Source of the DNA: Rhodococcus phenolicus | GTDB lineage: Bacteria; Actinomycetota; Actinomycetes; Mycobacteriales; Mycobacteriaceae | Direction: 5' to 3' | DNA: 55,735 nt | NCBI RefSeq assembly: GCF_001646785.1 | Contig: NZ_LRRH01000004.1 | Location: 1-55,735 of the forward strand | Shown: positions 1-7,888 of the stretch, one piece after another | How the letters are laid out: every line of letters begins with the position of its first letter | How positions within the stretch are numbered: the first letter of the stretch is position 1 | The notes under the pieces: model-generated | Told to the model about the DNA's origin: nothing | What the model saw: the letters and a program-made list of their open reading frames with translations, nothing else | The model's database searches: none | Translations under genes and position numbers: made by a program

Positions 1-1027
1 CGTCGTCGCACCACGGTTGCGGGACCCGGGCGAGTTCCCACGGCATGTACGGGTCGGCGGTCGCGAGGAGCACGCTCGGCGGACCGCCCGTAGCGGACGC
101 CGCGGTCTCGAGCGCACGCCACACCGGATCGGGGATCGCCTCGGCGATGCGCAGGCCGACACCGCGCAGGTAGTAGGGCAGGTCCGTGTCGTCCGCCCGA
201 TCCTCCACACCGGTCATCAGCTGACGCACGGTCGTCGCCACCGTCGCCGGGAGTTCCGCGCCGACGAACTCGCCGTCACCGACCGTGGGGTGTGGCGACC
301 GGAAGTACCACAACAACCGACGCGGCCCGCCGGCGTCGTTGCCTGGCGCAACCAGAAGTTCCAGGTCGGGCCGCGTTCCCGGGTCGGTCGGCAGAACCCA
401 GTCGGCATCCGGCCGGGCCGGCTCGGCGACGACCGGGCCGTCGCCGACCAGCACGGACCGGGTGGCGATGCCGATCGTACGGCCCTCGATCGCGAACACG
501 GCGAGGACGCTGCGCGCCTGTGCGAGGGCCGGATCGTCGACCGCGCGCAGGCGGATCACGTCGTACGCGTACGGATCGTCGGGGCCCACCGCGATCGTGC
601 GGATCAGGGAACCGCCGAGGACATCGAACCCGTCCGCCAGCACAGTCACCGTCAACGTGAATCCGGTGTCGGGGACCGCGAGGGGGCTCGGGCTAATCAC
701 TCCGCGACCGGGTGATTCCGCGATGCCCACCCGCAGTTCGAACACGTCACCCGGGGCCACTCCGTCGGGGGCGTCGAGCCGTGCAAAGGCAGTGCGGGTG
801 CCGCCCGTGGGTTTCGGTGCCGCAGTGGATTCGAGGACTCGGTAGTCCGGAATCTCCTCTGCCGTTGCCTGTTCCGGAGTCTTCCGCCGCGCATTCGTCC
901 CCGGATCGGCGAAGAGGACGCCGAGGGCGCGAGTCAGTGCGTACACGAACATCCGCACCATCCGGGCCAGGAGACCGGCCATCGAGTGGCCGGTCTCCGG
1001 TGCGCGCTCCTCACCACGGGTAGGCAT
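1..1027 (-). CDS. CHAT-like domain protein, partial (C-terminus beyond window)
   Basis: This frame stays open from about 1027 down to the window edge, so only about 340 N-terminal residues are visible. Near the edge the sequence reads PSVLLATADPYMPWELA, which resembles the (I/V)PWEL segment opening CHAT domains, the caspase-like cysteine protease fold. The His/Cys dyad would lie further downstream, outside the window. The ATG at 1027 is preceded by AAGGAG with 10 nt spacing and overlaps the end of the metalloprotease gene by 17 bp. An in-frame ATG at 982 has a weaker site and gives an N-terminus with a short hydrophobic stretch. It is the last visible gene of the minus-strand cassette. CHAT proteins often act as conflict or self-killing proteases; that role here is inference. 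Confidence 0.7.
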   Translation of the reverse strand, partial: MPTRGEERAPETGHSMAGLLARMVRMFVYALTRALGVLFADPGTNARRKTPEQATAEEIPDYRVLESTAAPKPTGGTRTAFARLDAPDGVAPGDVFELRVGIAESPGRGVISPSPLAVPDTGFTLTVTVLADGFDVLGGSLIRTIAVGPDDPYAYDVIRLRAVDDPALAQARSVLAVFAIEGRTIGIATRSVLVGDGPVVAEPARPDADWVLPTDPGTRPDLELLVAPGNDAGGPRRLLWYFRSPHPTVGDGEFVGAELPATVATTVRQLMTGVEDRADDTDLPYYLRGVGLRIAEAIPDPVWRALETAASATGGPPSVLLATADPYMPWELARVPQPWCDD

Positions 1028-1700
1028 CGCGGATGAACTCCTTGTCCGTGTCGGACAGTTCCGAGTTGAGATCCGCAGAGAACCCGTCGGTGGTCCACCG
1101 GGCGGGAATCGGATACATCATGATCGAATCCGGGTCGGTCGGGGTCGCCGACACCGAGCGCGGATCGTACCGTTCGAAGATGTTGTGCTCGATCGTCTCC
1201 GGGGGCCAGTAGTTGGGCGGACCCGACAGGTCGGCGATGACCGCGCGGCGATTCCAGGCGATCGGCCGATCCGGATTCTGGTGCTCGTGGATGAGCCCGA
1301 GCGCGTGCCCGAACTCGTGGAGCACCACGCGGCGCACCTCGTCGTCCGGTGAATCCGGGGTGAGCCACCCGTAGTTCATGGTGCGTTCGGACGGCGAGAT
1401 GCGCCGGCACTGCGTTCCGAGGTACGACCAGGACCCGTCGCCCTGCTCGAATCCGACCCGCACGTCCGCGGGACCCGAATTCACGAAGTGGAAGGACAGA
1501 TTCGCCATCTTCTCGCCGGTCCATTCCTCCGCGACGGCACGGACGCGTCGTCGAAGGTCCGGATCGCCCTCGAGGAATCGGACGGTCACCCGATCCCCGA
1601 CACCCCATTTCGTTTCCTTCAGCAGTGCGGCCCTCGTCTTCGCGGCGGCCTGTGGCGGCAGCACGAGTGAGCAGAAGTGTCGGGCATTGTTCTCGGTCAT
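1011..1700 (-). CDS. Astacin/matrixin-like zinc metalloprotease
   Basis: A 229-residue metzincin-type protease. The zinc motif HEFGHALGLIHEHQNP places ligands at His128, His132 and His138, with catalytic Glu129. The downstream SIMMYPI matches a Met-turn. The upstream core (residues about 39-110: VTVRF, then WSYLGTQ and TMNYG) fits bacterial M12A/matrixin-like enzymes. No signal peptide or propeptide is visible, so it is predicted to stay in the cytosol, which is odd for this family. The start at 1700 has GAGGAAAAACC just before it, and the longer in-frame extension lacks such support. It lies between a DUF1036-like gene and the CHAT-like gene, pointing to an intracellular proteolytic module rather than a secreted digestive enzyme. 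Confidence 0.85.
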   Translation of the reverse strand: MTENNARHFCSLVLPPQAAAKTRAALLKETKWGVGDRVTVRFLEGDPDLRRRVRAVAEEWTGEKMANLSFHFVNSGPADVRVGFEQGDGSWSYLGTQCRRISPSERTMNYGWLTPDSPDDEVRRVVLHEFGHALGLIHEHQNPDRPIAWNRRAVIADLSGPPNYWPPETIEHNIFERYDPRSVSATPTDPDSIMMYPIPARWTTDGFSADLNSELSDTDKEFIRDAYPW

Positions 1701-1767
1701 GGTTTTTCCTCGATGAGTTCTCCGGCGGGACACGAATCACGCCGGTTTCGGCCAGGGGATATGGGTT

Positions 1768-2112
1768 TCAGGGATTCAGGTTGACGATCGTGTTCTTCCC
1801 TCCGGTGTCGACCTGCCGTGTGCCCACGCGGCCGATCGCGGCTGTCGATCCGAGTTGGAGACACGAATCGAAACTGTTGCGATAGACGTACATCGGGCCG
1901 AAGTTGCCGACCCAGCGCGCGCCGTCGCCGGCCTCGGCGTAGAAGCACATGTACCGGTTGTCGGTGTTGAGCACGTGCGCCATCTGACCGGGCGCGATGT
2001 TCCACCATCCTCTTGTTCCCCAATTGCCGTGCTGTCCACAGGTTCCGGGGCTGAAGAACATCACCGCCACCGACACAGTGGCGGAATAGTTGTTGCGAAA
2101 GCGAATCTCCAT
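1768..2112 (-). CDS. DUF1036-like small protein
   Basis: A 114-residue protein rich in aromatic residues and cysteines. The pattern FRNNYSATVSVAVMF, then GWWNIAPGQ, then YMCFYAEAGDGARW and NSFDSC matches the layout of DUF1036 proteins (N-terminal strand, GWW-I-PG, YAE-DG-W, F--C). Members of that family have no settled function. There is no obvious signal peptide here, although many family members are secreted. The start at 2112 follows a GAAGGG-type site, and the gene begins 6 nt after the stop of the 75-residue gene. The metalloprotease starts 67 nt downstream, so it probably belongs to one transcript with it. Confidence 0.7.
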   Translation of the reverse strand: MEIRFRNNYSATVSVAVMFFSPGTCGQHGNWGTRGWWNIAPGQMAHVLNTDNRYMCFYAEAGDGARWVGNFGPMYVYRNSFDSCLQLGSTAAIGRVGTRQVDTGGKNTIVNLNP

Positions 2113-2118
2113 CGTCGG

Positions 2119-2346
2119 TCACCCTTCCGATGCATACTGGCGGATCAGGTCGGCGACGGACGCCGTGGGGATGTCACCTTCGCTGCGCGGCGCAAGTGCC
2201 TGCGCGCCCTCCTCGGACGGGTCACCTGCGACACCGGCCGAGTCGTCGAAACCGACACTGTGGTCGATCTCCGTTCCGGCGAACACGGGAGCGCCGAAAT
2301 CGGCGGTGGGTTCCGGTTCGCGAGAAGAACTTCGGGAGTCCGTCAT
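2119..2346 (-). CDS. Small acidic hypothetical protein
   Basis: A 75-residue acidic protein with low complexity and probable disorder; the only part that looks structured is the C-terminal ADLIRQYASEG. No family is recognised. It is very likely a real gene: AGGAGG sits 5 nt before the ATG at 2346, and the next gene follows after 6 nt in the same direction. As the first gene of the cassette containing a metalloprotease and a CHAT-like protein, it could be a protease substrate, a sensor or an antidote, but nothing in the sequence decides between these. Confidence 0.65.
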   Translation of the reverse strand: MTDSRSSSREPEPTADFGAPVFAGTEIDHSVGFDDSAGVAGDPSEEGAQALAPRSEGDIPTASVADLIRQYASEG

Positions 2347-2581
2347 GGTTCCTCCTCGTCGGGACTGTGCGGACCCCCAGTCTGTGCCGGTCCGGTACCG
2401 GCGGTCACGAGTAGCGCGCTACCTGTGTGCGGAGGTCACCTCCCCTCGGCACCGTCGAGGACGTGCCGGGGAACGTGCGTAGTCGGACAGCGACGAGTTC
2501 GCGTCACGCTGATTCTGATCATGGCCGGTGAGGACCGAATGCGGAATCTTCTCGGAAGACCCCGCGCGACAGGAGCCCATC

Positions 2582-4174
2582 GTGACCGAACCACTCGAAC
2601 TGAGTACCGACGTTCTCGTCATCGGCGGAGGGCCTGCCGGCACGTGGGCGGCGTTGCGTGCCCGCCGGGCGGGGGCAGAGGTGGTGCTCGTCGACAAGGG
2701 ATACTGCGGAACCAGTGGCGCGACAGCGCCGTCGGGCACCGGAGTCTGGTACGTGGCGCCCGAGGAGGCCGCGCGGGAACAGGCCAAGGCGAGCCGGGAG
2801 GCCCTCGGTGGCCACCTGGCCGATCACCGCTGGATGGACCGGGTGCTCGACCGGACGTACGAGAACATGAACCTGCTCGCCGACGAGGGCCGGTACCCGT
2901 TCCCCGTGGATCCCGACACCGGGCAGCAGATCCGCACCGGCCTGCAGGGCCCGGAGTACATGCGACGGATGCGTGCCTGGATCACACGTGCCGGCGTGCG
3001 GATCCTCGACCACTCACCGGCGCTGGAACTGCTCGTCGACACCGACGGGCAGGTGCGCGGCGCCACCGGCTACCGGCGACAGGACGACCGCGACTACCGG
3101 ATCACCGCCGGTGCCGTCGTCGTCGCGAGCGGAGGCTGCGCGTTCCTGTCCGGCGCGCTCGGCACCAACGTGGACACCGGCGACGGCGCGCTCATGGCCG
3201 CCGAGGTCGGCGCGACCTTCTCCGGCATGGAATTCGCCAACGCCTACGGGATCGCGGCGGCCGGCTCGACCGTCACCAAGACCGCCTACTACGGGTACGC
3301 GACGTTCTTCCACGCCGACGGGCGCGTCCTCGAAGGGGCGGGCTCGTCGAAGGGCCGGTCGGTGATCGCGCGGACCCTGCTGACCGAGCCGGTGTTCGCG
3401 CAGCTCGACCGCGCCGACCCCGCGGTGCAGCGGAAGATGCGTGCCGGTCAGCCCAACTTCTTCCTGCAGTTCGACCGGCGGGGCATCAACCCGTTCACCG
3501 ACCGGTTCGAGGTGACGATGCTCGCCGAGGGCACCGTCCGCGGTACCGGCGGCATCGACCTCGTCGACGACACGTGCGCGACGTCGGTACCCGGTCTGTT
3601 CGCGGCCGGTGACGCCGCGACCCGCGAACGGATCTGTGGGGGCTTCACCGGCGGCGGCAGCCACAATGCGGCGTGGGCGATGTCGTCGGGAAGCTGGGCG
3701 GGAACCGGAGCGGCCCGTTTCGCGCGTGGCGTCGTGCCCGTGCCCACCCGTGAGCTGCGTCCGGCGGGCCGCGCGGGGCTGCGTCCGGCCGGTCGAGCGA
3801 CGCTCGAGCCTGCGACGGTGCTCGCCGCGGCCCGCGACGAACTGATCCCGGTCGAGAAGAATCTGCTGCGCGACGGCGCCCGACTGCACGCGGCTCTCGA
3901 CCAGCTCGAACGACTGTGGGCGGACGCGGCACGGGGTCTCAGCGCCTCCACCGGCGACGAGCGGGTCCGGGCGCGGCAGGCGGCGGCGATCACCGCCGTC
4001 GGGCGCTGGATCTACCATTCGGCGCTGGCCCGCACCGAAACCCGCGGCATGAGCAAGAGAGCCGATCATCCCGATCTCGATCCGGGCCAGCACCACCACA
4101 TCCTCACCGGCGGCCTCGACACGGTGTGGACTCGAACCGGTGCGGTGCGGAACTCGGCGCTGGTGGCGTCGTGA
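2582..4174 (+). CDS. FAD-dependent oxidoreductase (fumarate reductase/AprA-like)
   Basis: A 530-residue flavoprotein of the fumarate reductase / succinate dehydrogenase / APS reductase alpha superfamily. The Rossmann motif DVLVIGGGPAGTWAAL is at residues about 9-24 and is followed by VDKGYCGTSG. A second FAD segment, GLFAAGDAATRE, lies near residue 345. The C-terminus has the family's RTETRG helix. The GTG start at 2582 is chosen because AGGAG lies 6 nt before it; an in-frame ATG 54 nt upstream lacks one. The ferredoxin gene overlaps its stop by 4 bp (GTGA). A direct repeat (LRPAGRAG twice) near residue 400 may be a linker. A close paralogue sits at 53780-55348. The substrate is unknown; a sulfur-compound role is inferred. 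Confidence 0.87.
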   Translation: MTEPLELSTDVLVIGGGPAGTWAALRARRAGAEVVLVDKGYCGTSGATAPSGTGVWYVAPEEAAREQAKASREALGGHLADHRWMDRVLDRTYENMNLLADEGRYPFPVDPDTGQQIRTGLQGPEYMRRMRAWITRAGVRILDHSPALELLVDTDGQVRGATGYRRQDDRDYRITAGAVVVASGGCAFLSGALGTNVDTGDGALMAAEVGATFSGMEFANAYGIAAAGSTVTKTAYYGYATFFHADGRVLEGAGSSKGRSVIARTLLTEPVFAQLDRADPAVQRKMRAGQPNFFLQFDRRGINPFTDRFEVTMLAEGTVRGTGGIDLVDDTCATSVPGLFAAGDAATRERICGGFTGGGSHNAAWAMSSGSWAGTGAARFARGVVPVPTRELRPAGRAGLRPAGRATLEPATVLAAARDELIPVEKNLLRDGARLHAALDQLERLWADAARGLSASTGDERVRARQAAAITAVGRWIYHSALARTETRGMSKRADHPDLDPGQHHHILTGGLDTVWTRTGAVRNSALVAS

Positions 4175-4530
4175 TCGAGCTGCTGATCGCCGACGCGTGC
4201 ATCGGCTGCGACAAGTGCGTCGCCGCGTGCCCCACCAACGTGTTCGAACGGACCGCGACCGGCGTCCCGGTCATAGCCCGTCAGAGCGACTGCCAGACCT
4301 GTTTCATGTGCGAGGCATATTGCCCGACCGACGCACTGTACGTGCATCCACAGTCCACACCGGTGTCCGCCGACGACCTCGACACCGAACACATCGGCCG
4401 GTACCGGGCCGAACTCGGCTGGGGACACGGTCGTGTCTCCGGTGCTCGTAGAGCGGTCGGGCCGACGCTGCCGCACGGACCGTTGCCGCCGCGGCTGCCC
4501 GCCGCGGTCCTGCGGAGCGGGCCGGCGTGA
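4171..4530 (+). CDS. 2[4Fe-4S] ferredoxin (AprB-like)
   Basis: A 119-residue ferredoxin with two four-cysteine cluster motifs, CIGCDKCVAACP near the N-terminus and CQTCFMCEAYCP about 30 residues later, so two [4Fe-4S] clusters are expected. The layout with a C-terminal tail resembles the beta subunit of APS reductase-type enzymes. The GTG start overlaps the flavoprotein stop, and its own stop overlaps the next GTG, so the three genes are probably translated together. It is the likely electron carrier for the flavoprotein. The tail after residue 80 is proline/arginine-rich and differs from that of the paralogue at 55345-55683. Confidence 0.88.
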   Translation: MIELLIADACIGCDKCVAACPTNVFERTATGVPVIARQSDCQTCFMCEAYCPTDALYVHPQSTPVSADDLDTEHIGRYRAELGWGHGRVSGARRAVGPTLPHGPLPPRLPAAVLRSGPA

Positions 4531-5207
4531 CTGGGCCGAGGGTCGCGGTCCTCGGCGCCGGTGGACGTGCGGGTGCGGCGGTGACGAGAAAGCTCCTCGC
4601 GGACGGGTATTCGGTCACGGCACTGGTGCGGTCGAGCGCACGGCACCCGTGGTTGACCGCGAGCGGGGTCGCCGTCGTCGAGGGGGACGCCACCGACCCG
4701 GGCGATGTGGCCCGCGCTGTCGCCGATGCGGATGCGGTCGTCAACGCGGTGACCCCGTTCTCCGCGCCACCCGCATCGTTCGACGGGTTCGACGAGTCGT
4801 TCTACGAGCGGGTGCTGGGCGGGATCCTCGCCGCGGCACGCTCGCCCGCGGTGCGGATCGTCACGGTGGGATTGTTCGCGAATCTGCAGTTGCCGGACGG
4901 TCGTGCCGTGTCGGCCAATCCGGGGATCTTCCCGGACTTCCTGGCGCCCTTCGCCCGAGCCCACGCGCGGGAACACGCGGTGCTGTCGCAGGCGGACCCG
5001 TCGCCGGACTGGCTGATTGTCACCCCGCCCGCGGGTCTGTCATCCGACGCGGCCGGGACCTCGCCGTACACGCTGACCGATTCCGTCGTGGACCCGGAAT
5101 CGCTCGGCGCAACGTTGTCGTACGAGACGCTCGCGGCTGCCGTCGCCGACGAGATCGTGCGGCCGACCGTCCGGCGGCGTCAGGTGCTCGTCCTGCCGTC
5201 GACCTGA
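4527..5207 (+). CDS. NAD(P)-binding (atypical SDR) protein
   Basis: A 226-residue protein beginning VAVLGAGGRAGAAVTRKLL, a dinucleotide-binding motif of the NAD(P)H-binding / NmrA-like atypical SDR type. The motif VVEGDATDP after strand 3 and the late GTSPYTLTDS segment fit this group, which includes YwnB-like reductases. It starts at a GTG overlapping the ferredoxin stop by 4 bp and so is part of the flavoprotein operon. The second flavoprotein cassette at the right end has no such partner inside the window. A GC-rich hairpin follows the stop. The substrate cannot be read from the sequence. Confidence 0.8.
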   Translation: MTGPRVAVLGAGGRAGAAVTRKLLADGYSVTALVRSSARHPWLTASGVAVVEGDATDPGDVARAVADADAVVNAVTPFSAPPASFDGFDESFYERVLGGILAAARSPAVRIVTVGLFANLQLPDGRAVSANPGIFPDFLAPFARAHAREHAVLSQADPSPDWLIVTPPAGLSSDAAGTSPYTLTDSVVDPESLGATLSYETLAAAVADEIVRPTVRRRQVLVLPST

Positions 5208-5237
5208 TTCGCGCGGGCGGCATTTGATGACCGCGTC

Positions 5238-5272
5238 CCCAGGGTTCGGATCGTGATGAGCGAAACCCTGGG
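5238..5272 (+). terminator. Hairpin terminator after the flavoprotein operon
   Basis: CCCAGGGTTCG pairs with CGAAACCCTGGG (one bulged A) across a 12-nt loop. It lies 30 nt after the stop at 5207 and directly abuts the hairpin that ends the opposing gene. No U-tract is present, as is usual in actinobacteria. Confidence 0.6.
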
Positions 5273-5318
5273 CCCGTGCGTGGTTCTGGTAGCACCGACT
5301 ACCAAAATCACGCACGGG
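5273..5318 (-). terminator. Long hairpin at the 3' end of the mycothiol-type gene
   Basis: A 20-nt arm beginning CCCGTGCGTG pairs with the arm ending CACGCACGGG, with three mismatches and a 6-nt loop. The minus-strand gene's stop codon (5308-5310) lies inside the stem. Its arm sequence is closely related to the 50-bp palindrome at 6003-6052. Confidence 0.6.
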
Positions 5319-5961
5319 GGGAGGGGTGCGGGAGTTGCTCGCGCAGCGTGGCCAGCCCGGGGCCGGTGAGATCGTCACAGTAGGCGGCGCGGCCCGCCAT
5401 CGCCATGACGAGCGCAACGGTCGGGCCGGTGGCGAGCGGTCCCGTGCCCGAGGTGAAGGGACCGTCGGTCGCTTCGAGGCGCAGGCCGTCGGCGGTGGTC
5501 CTGCTCGGGACCGCGAAGTCCTTCCGCGCGTAGAACCGGGCGACCTCGGTAAGGGTGGAACTCGGTGGGACGGTGGTGATGCCGAGTGGGCGACGGATGT
5601 CCTGGGCATGCACGACGACCTCGCCGAGCCACGCGGCCGTCGGCCCGAGCGGTGCCGTCGTGCTGGTGCGGACCCGGCGGAACCGTGCGAGTGTCTCCTC
5701 GGGCGTGGCACCGAGCTGATCGGCGAGACGTCGCGCGTTGTGGCGGTCGAAATCGAACCGGGCGCCGATGACGCTGGCGAACCAGCGCGCCGGGCCGATG
5801 CTCGCGGCGGCGGTCAGATGGGCCAGCACTTCCTCGACGGACCACTGGCCGCACAGCGACGGCTGCTTCCATTGTTCCGGTGTCAGCGCGGACAGATCGT
5901 CGGCGAGTGCAGCCCGTTCGGCATGGACGGCCGACCAGAGCGGGTCTCGGTTGCGCGGCAT
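5308..5961 (-). CDS. Maleylpyruvate isomerase-family (DinB-fold) mycothiol-dependent enzyme
   Basis: A 217-residue protein of the mycothiol maleylpyruvate isomerase N-terminal family (DinB-like four-helix bundle). The stretch LTPEQWKQPSLCGQWSVEEV followed by LAHLTAAA is the family hallmark: the W--PSLC-GW-V--VLAHL helix with a metal-ligand His. A second conserved His lies in the VVVHAQDIRRPLG segment. Such enzymes use mycothiol as a thiol cofactor, but many members have unknown reactions. The start is uncertain: ATG 5961 gives the usual short N-terminus, while in-frame ATG 5991 lies next to the long palindrome; neither has a clear Shine-Dalgarno. The gene stands alone between two related hairpins. 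Confidence 0.82.
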   Translation of the reverse strand: MPRNRDPLWSAVHAERAALADDLSALTPEQWKQPSLCGQWSVEEVLAHLTAAASIGPARWFASVIGARFDFDRHNARRLADQLGATPEETLARFRRVRTSTTAPLGPTAAWLGEVVVHAQDIRRPLGITTVPPSSTLTEVARFYARKDFAVPSRTTADGLRLEATDGPFTSGTGPLATGPTVALVMAMAGRAAYCDDLTGPGLATLREQLPHPSPRA

Positions 5962-6002
5962 GGGTCCGATGGTGCCCGACCTCACCGACATCCGCTGCTC
6001 AT

Positions 6003-6052
6003 GCCCCGTGCGTGCTTCTGGTAGCGGCCGCTACCAGAAGCACGCACGGGGC
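6003..6052. repeat. 50-bp perfect palindrome (likely terminator)
   Basis: Two 25-nt arms are exact reverse complements with no loop; the centre is GCGGCCGC. The palindrome lies 14 nt beyond the stop of the thiolase gene on the minus strand and upstream of the mycothiol-type gene, so it probably ends the thiolase/DUF35 transcript. Its outer arm shares CCCGTGCGTG and TTCTGGTAG with the hairpin at 5273-5318. Confidence 0.85.
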
Positions 6053-6065
6053 GCGGAGCGCCACG

Positions 6066-7211
6066 TCAGGTCGAGAGGATGGTGGCGGCGGCCGTGCCGG
6101 GAGCGCCGTAGAGCTGCGCGAAACCGACGCGGGGTGTGCCGTCGACCTGGCGGTCGCCCGCCTCACCGCGAAGCTGCCGTACCAGCTCGTGGACCTGCCG
6201 CAACCCGGATGCGCCGATGGGTTCGCCGTTCGCGATGAGGCCACCGTCGGTGTTGACGGGCAGGCGGCCGTGGATCTCGGTGTGGCCGTCGGCGATCAGC
6301 TTCTCCTGGTCGCCGTCGGCGCAGAACCCGGCCTCGGCCATGTGAATGACCTCCGCGCCGGCATCGGTGTCCTGCAGTTGCACCACATCGACGTCCGCGG
6401 GCGCGATCCCGGCGGCTTCGAACGCGGCACGCGACGCGTAGACGGTCGGGGCGGCGTCCTCGTCGACGGGTGCGAACGTCGTGTTGACCTCGTAGGCTCC
6501 GTAACGCCGCGTCCGGATCTCCACCGCCCGCACATAGACGGGGGTACGGGTGAAACGGTGCGCAAGGTCCGCCCGGCACATGACGACCGCGGCGGCGCCT
6601 TCGTCGGGAGCGCAGAACATGTAGTGCGTCAGCGGATAATTCAGCATCGGGGAGCCGAGGATCGTGTCCTCGTCGACGGGCTTGCGCCGGAACGCATTCG
6701 GATTCAACGCTCCGTTGCGGTAGTTCTTCGCCGCGACCTTCGCGAGAGTGCGTCGGGAGATGCCGTGGTCGTGCAGGTACCGGTTGGCTTTCATCCCGAA
6801 GAACTGGGTGGTGAGGTACTGGCCGTTCTCCCCGTACCACTTCGGCATCCCGACCAGGGTGGGGTCGACGGTGAAAGCCCCGCGCGGATGCTTGTCCATC
6901 CCGATCGCGATGCCGATGTCGAAGCGGCCCACCCGGATCGAATCGGCGCACACCTGGGTGGCGCTCGCCGCGGTCGCGCACGCGTTGAACACGTTCGTGA
7001 ACGGAAGGCCGGTCAGACCCAGCGACCCGACGATCTCGTCGGGGTTGGCGATCTCCCAGCTGCCGCCCACGGCGAACTGCATGTCCTTCCACTGCACTCC
7101 CGCATCGGCGAGCGCCGCGTGCACGGCGTCGGCACCCATGTCCATCGCGCTCTTGCCGTCGAACCGGCCGAACGGGTGCAGTCCCACTCCGATGATGGCG
7201 ACATCGTTCAT
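6066..7211 (-). CDS. Thiolase-fold lipid-transfer protein (Ltp2-like)
   Basis: A 381-residue protein of the SCP2-thiolase group. The nucleophile region NACATAASATQVC keeps its Cys. The usual GHP-GATG histidine motif reads GEPIGASG, and the C-terminal CxGGG loop is replaced by QLYGAPGTAAA. Those replacements are typical of Ltp2-type proteins, which act as retro-aldolases on sterol side-chain CoA esters with a DUF35 partner and rely on tyrosines. The partner gene here, a Zn-ribbon DUF35 protein, lies 36 nt upstream in the same operon. The ATG at 7211 is chosen because AGGAG is correctly spaced for it; an in-frame GTG 9 nt upstream is too close to that site. The steroid or other acyl-CoA substrate is inference. 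Confidence 0.83.
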   Translation of the reverse strand: MNDVAIIGVGLHPFGRFDGKSAMDMGADAVHAALADAGVQWKDMQFAVGGSWEIANPDEIVGSLGLTGLPFTNVFNACATAASATQVCADSIRVGRFDIGIAIGMDKHPRGAFTVDPTLVGMPKWYGENGQYLTTQFFGMKANRYLHDHGISRRTLAKVAAKNYRNGALNPNAFRRKPVDEDTILGSPMLNYPLTHYMFCAPDEGAAAVVMCRADLAHRFTRTPVYVRAVEIRTRRYGAYEVNTTFAPVDEDAAPTVYASRAAFEAAGIAPADVDVVQLQDTDAGAEVIHMAEAGFCADGDQEKLIADGHTEIHGRLPVNTDGGLIANGEPIGASGLRQVHELVRQLRGEAGDRQVDGTPRVGFAQLYGAPGTAAATILST

Positions 7212-7247
7212 GTCGGGCACTTCTCCTCGTCGTTCGGACCGAGTGGG

Positions 7248-7664
7248 TCAGATTGTGCGGAACGCGAATGTGACGGTTTCGGTGCCGTCGTCGCCGACGG
7301 CGATCGGCACCATGGTCAGCTCGACCTCCATGCCGAAAGCCAGTCGGTCCGGGTCGTTCTCGGTCAGGCGTCCCTCGACGCGGACGACGTCACCGAGCTG
7401 AACCAACCCGACGCCGAACGGGGTGAACATCTCTGCCGTCTCCCGGCCGGCGTAGGGCGGGCCGGGGAGGAAGCCCTGCGTCGTCCACGACACGAGGGTG
7501 CCGCGCCGCGGCAACGTGGTCTCGGCGACGTTGCCGGAACTGCATCGCGGGCACCGGCTGTGTACGGGAAACGCGACGGCCCCGCAGTCGCTGCAGCGGC
7601 TGCCGATGAGCTGCGGATCCGGCGCGGGCCAGGTGGAGATCTCGGGTGCCAGGGCCTTGGGCAT
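7248..7664 (-). CDS. Zn-ribbon/OB-fold DUF35 protein
   Basis: A 138-residue protein with a rubredoxin-like zinc ribbon (Cys24, Cys27, Cys38, Cys41) followed by an OB-fold acyl-CoA-associated DUF35 domain. Proteins of this kind bind thiolase-fold enzymes and help them handle CoA esters. It is the first gene of a two-gene operon with the Ltp2-like protein. The ATG at 7664 has AAGGAG 8 nt before it; the open frame extends 51 codons further upstream without support. Two TACNGTA palindromes sit 50-70 nt upstream and may be the operator. Confidence 0.85.
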   Translation of the reverse strand: MPKALAPEISTWPAPDPQLIGSRCSDCGAVAFPVHSRCPRCSSGNVAETTLPRRGTLVSWTTQGFLPGPPYAGRETAEMFTPFGVGLVQLGDVVRVEGRLTENDPDRLAFGMEVELTMVPIAVGDDGTETVTFAFRTI

Positions 7665-7714
7665 CGGCGGTTCTCCTTCGTCGCGGGGCGGTGCGATCCG
7701 AACGTCGACGAATA

Positions 7715-7733
7715 TACGGTAAGCCATACAGTA
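7715..7733. promoter_or_regulatory. Possible operator: two TACNGTA palindromes
   Basis: TACGGTA (7715-7721) and TACAGTA (7727-7733) are each palindromic around a central base and are spaced 12 bp centre to centre, about one helical turn. They lie in an AT-richer island between the divergent DUF35 and acid phosphatase genes, as expected for a TetR-type site. No regulator gene is adjacent. Confidence 0.4.
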
Positions 7734-7888
7734 AAACCATCCTGGGGTGTGGTTGCCCCGGATCGGGAGAAGCGCCGTCCAGCCGGACACCGCACGTCGT
7801 CGACTCGGATTCACCACATGGTTGCCAGCCGGATGCTTCGGACGCTTAACTTCACGGACGCGCGTCCGGATTCCGGAGAGGAGCTTCT

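Noticed and set aside
2521-3612. ATG at 2521 opening a long frame into the flavoprotein gene
   Set aside because: The frame is out of phase with the FAD motifs and shows no recognisable domain; the GTG at 2582 has the proper ribosome-binding site.
3740-3810. The LRPAGRAG direct repeat in the first flavoprotein as a mobile or regulatory repeat
   Set aside because: It is an in-frame, two-copy coding repeat in a likely linker and is absent from the paralogue; ordinary slippage explains it.
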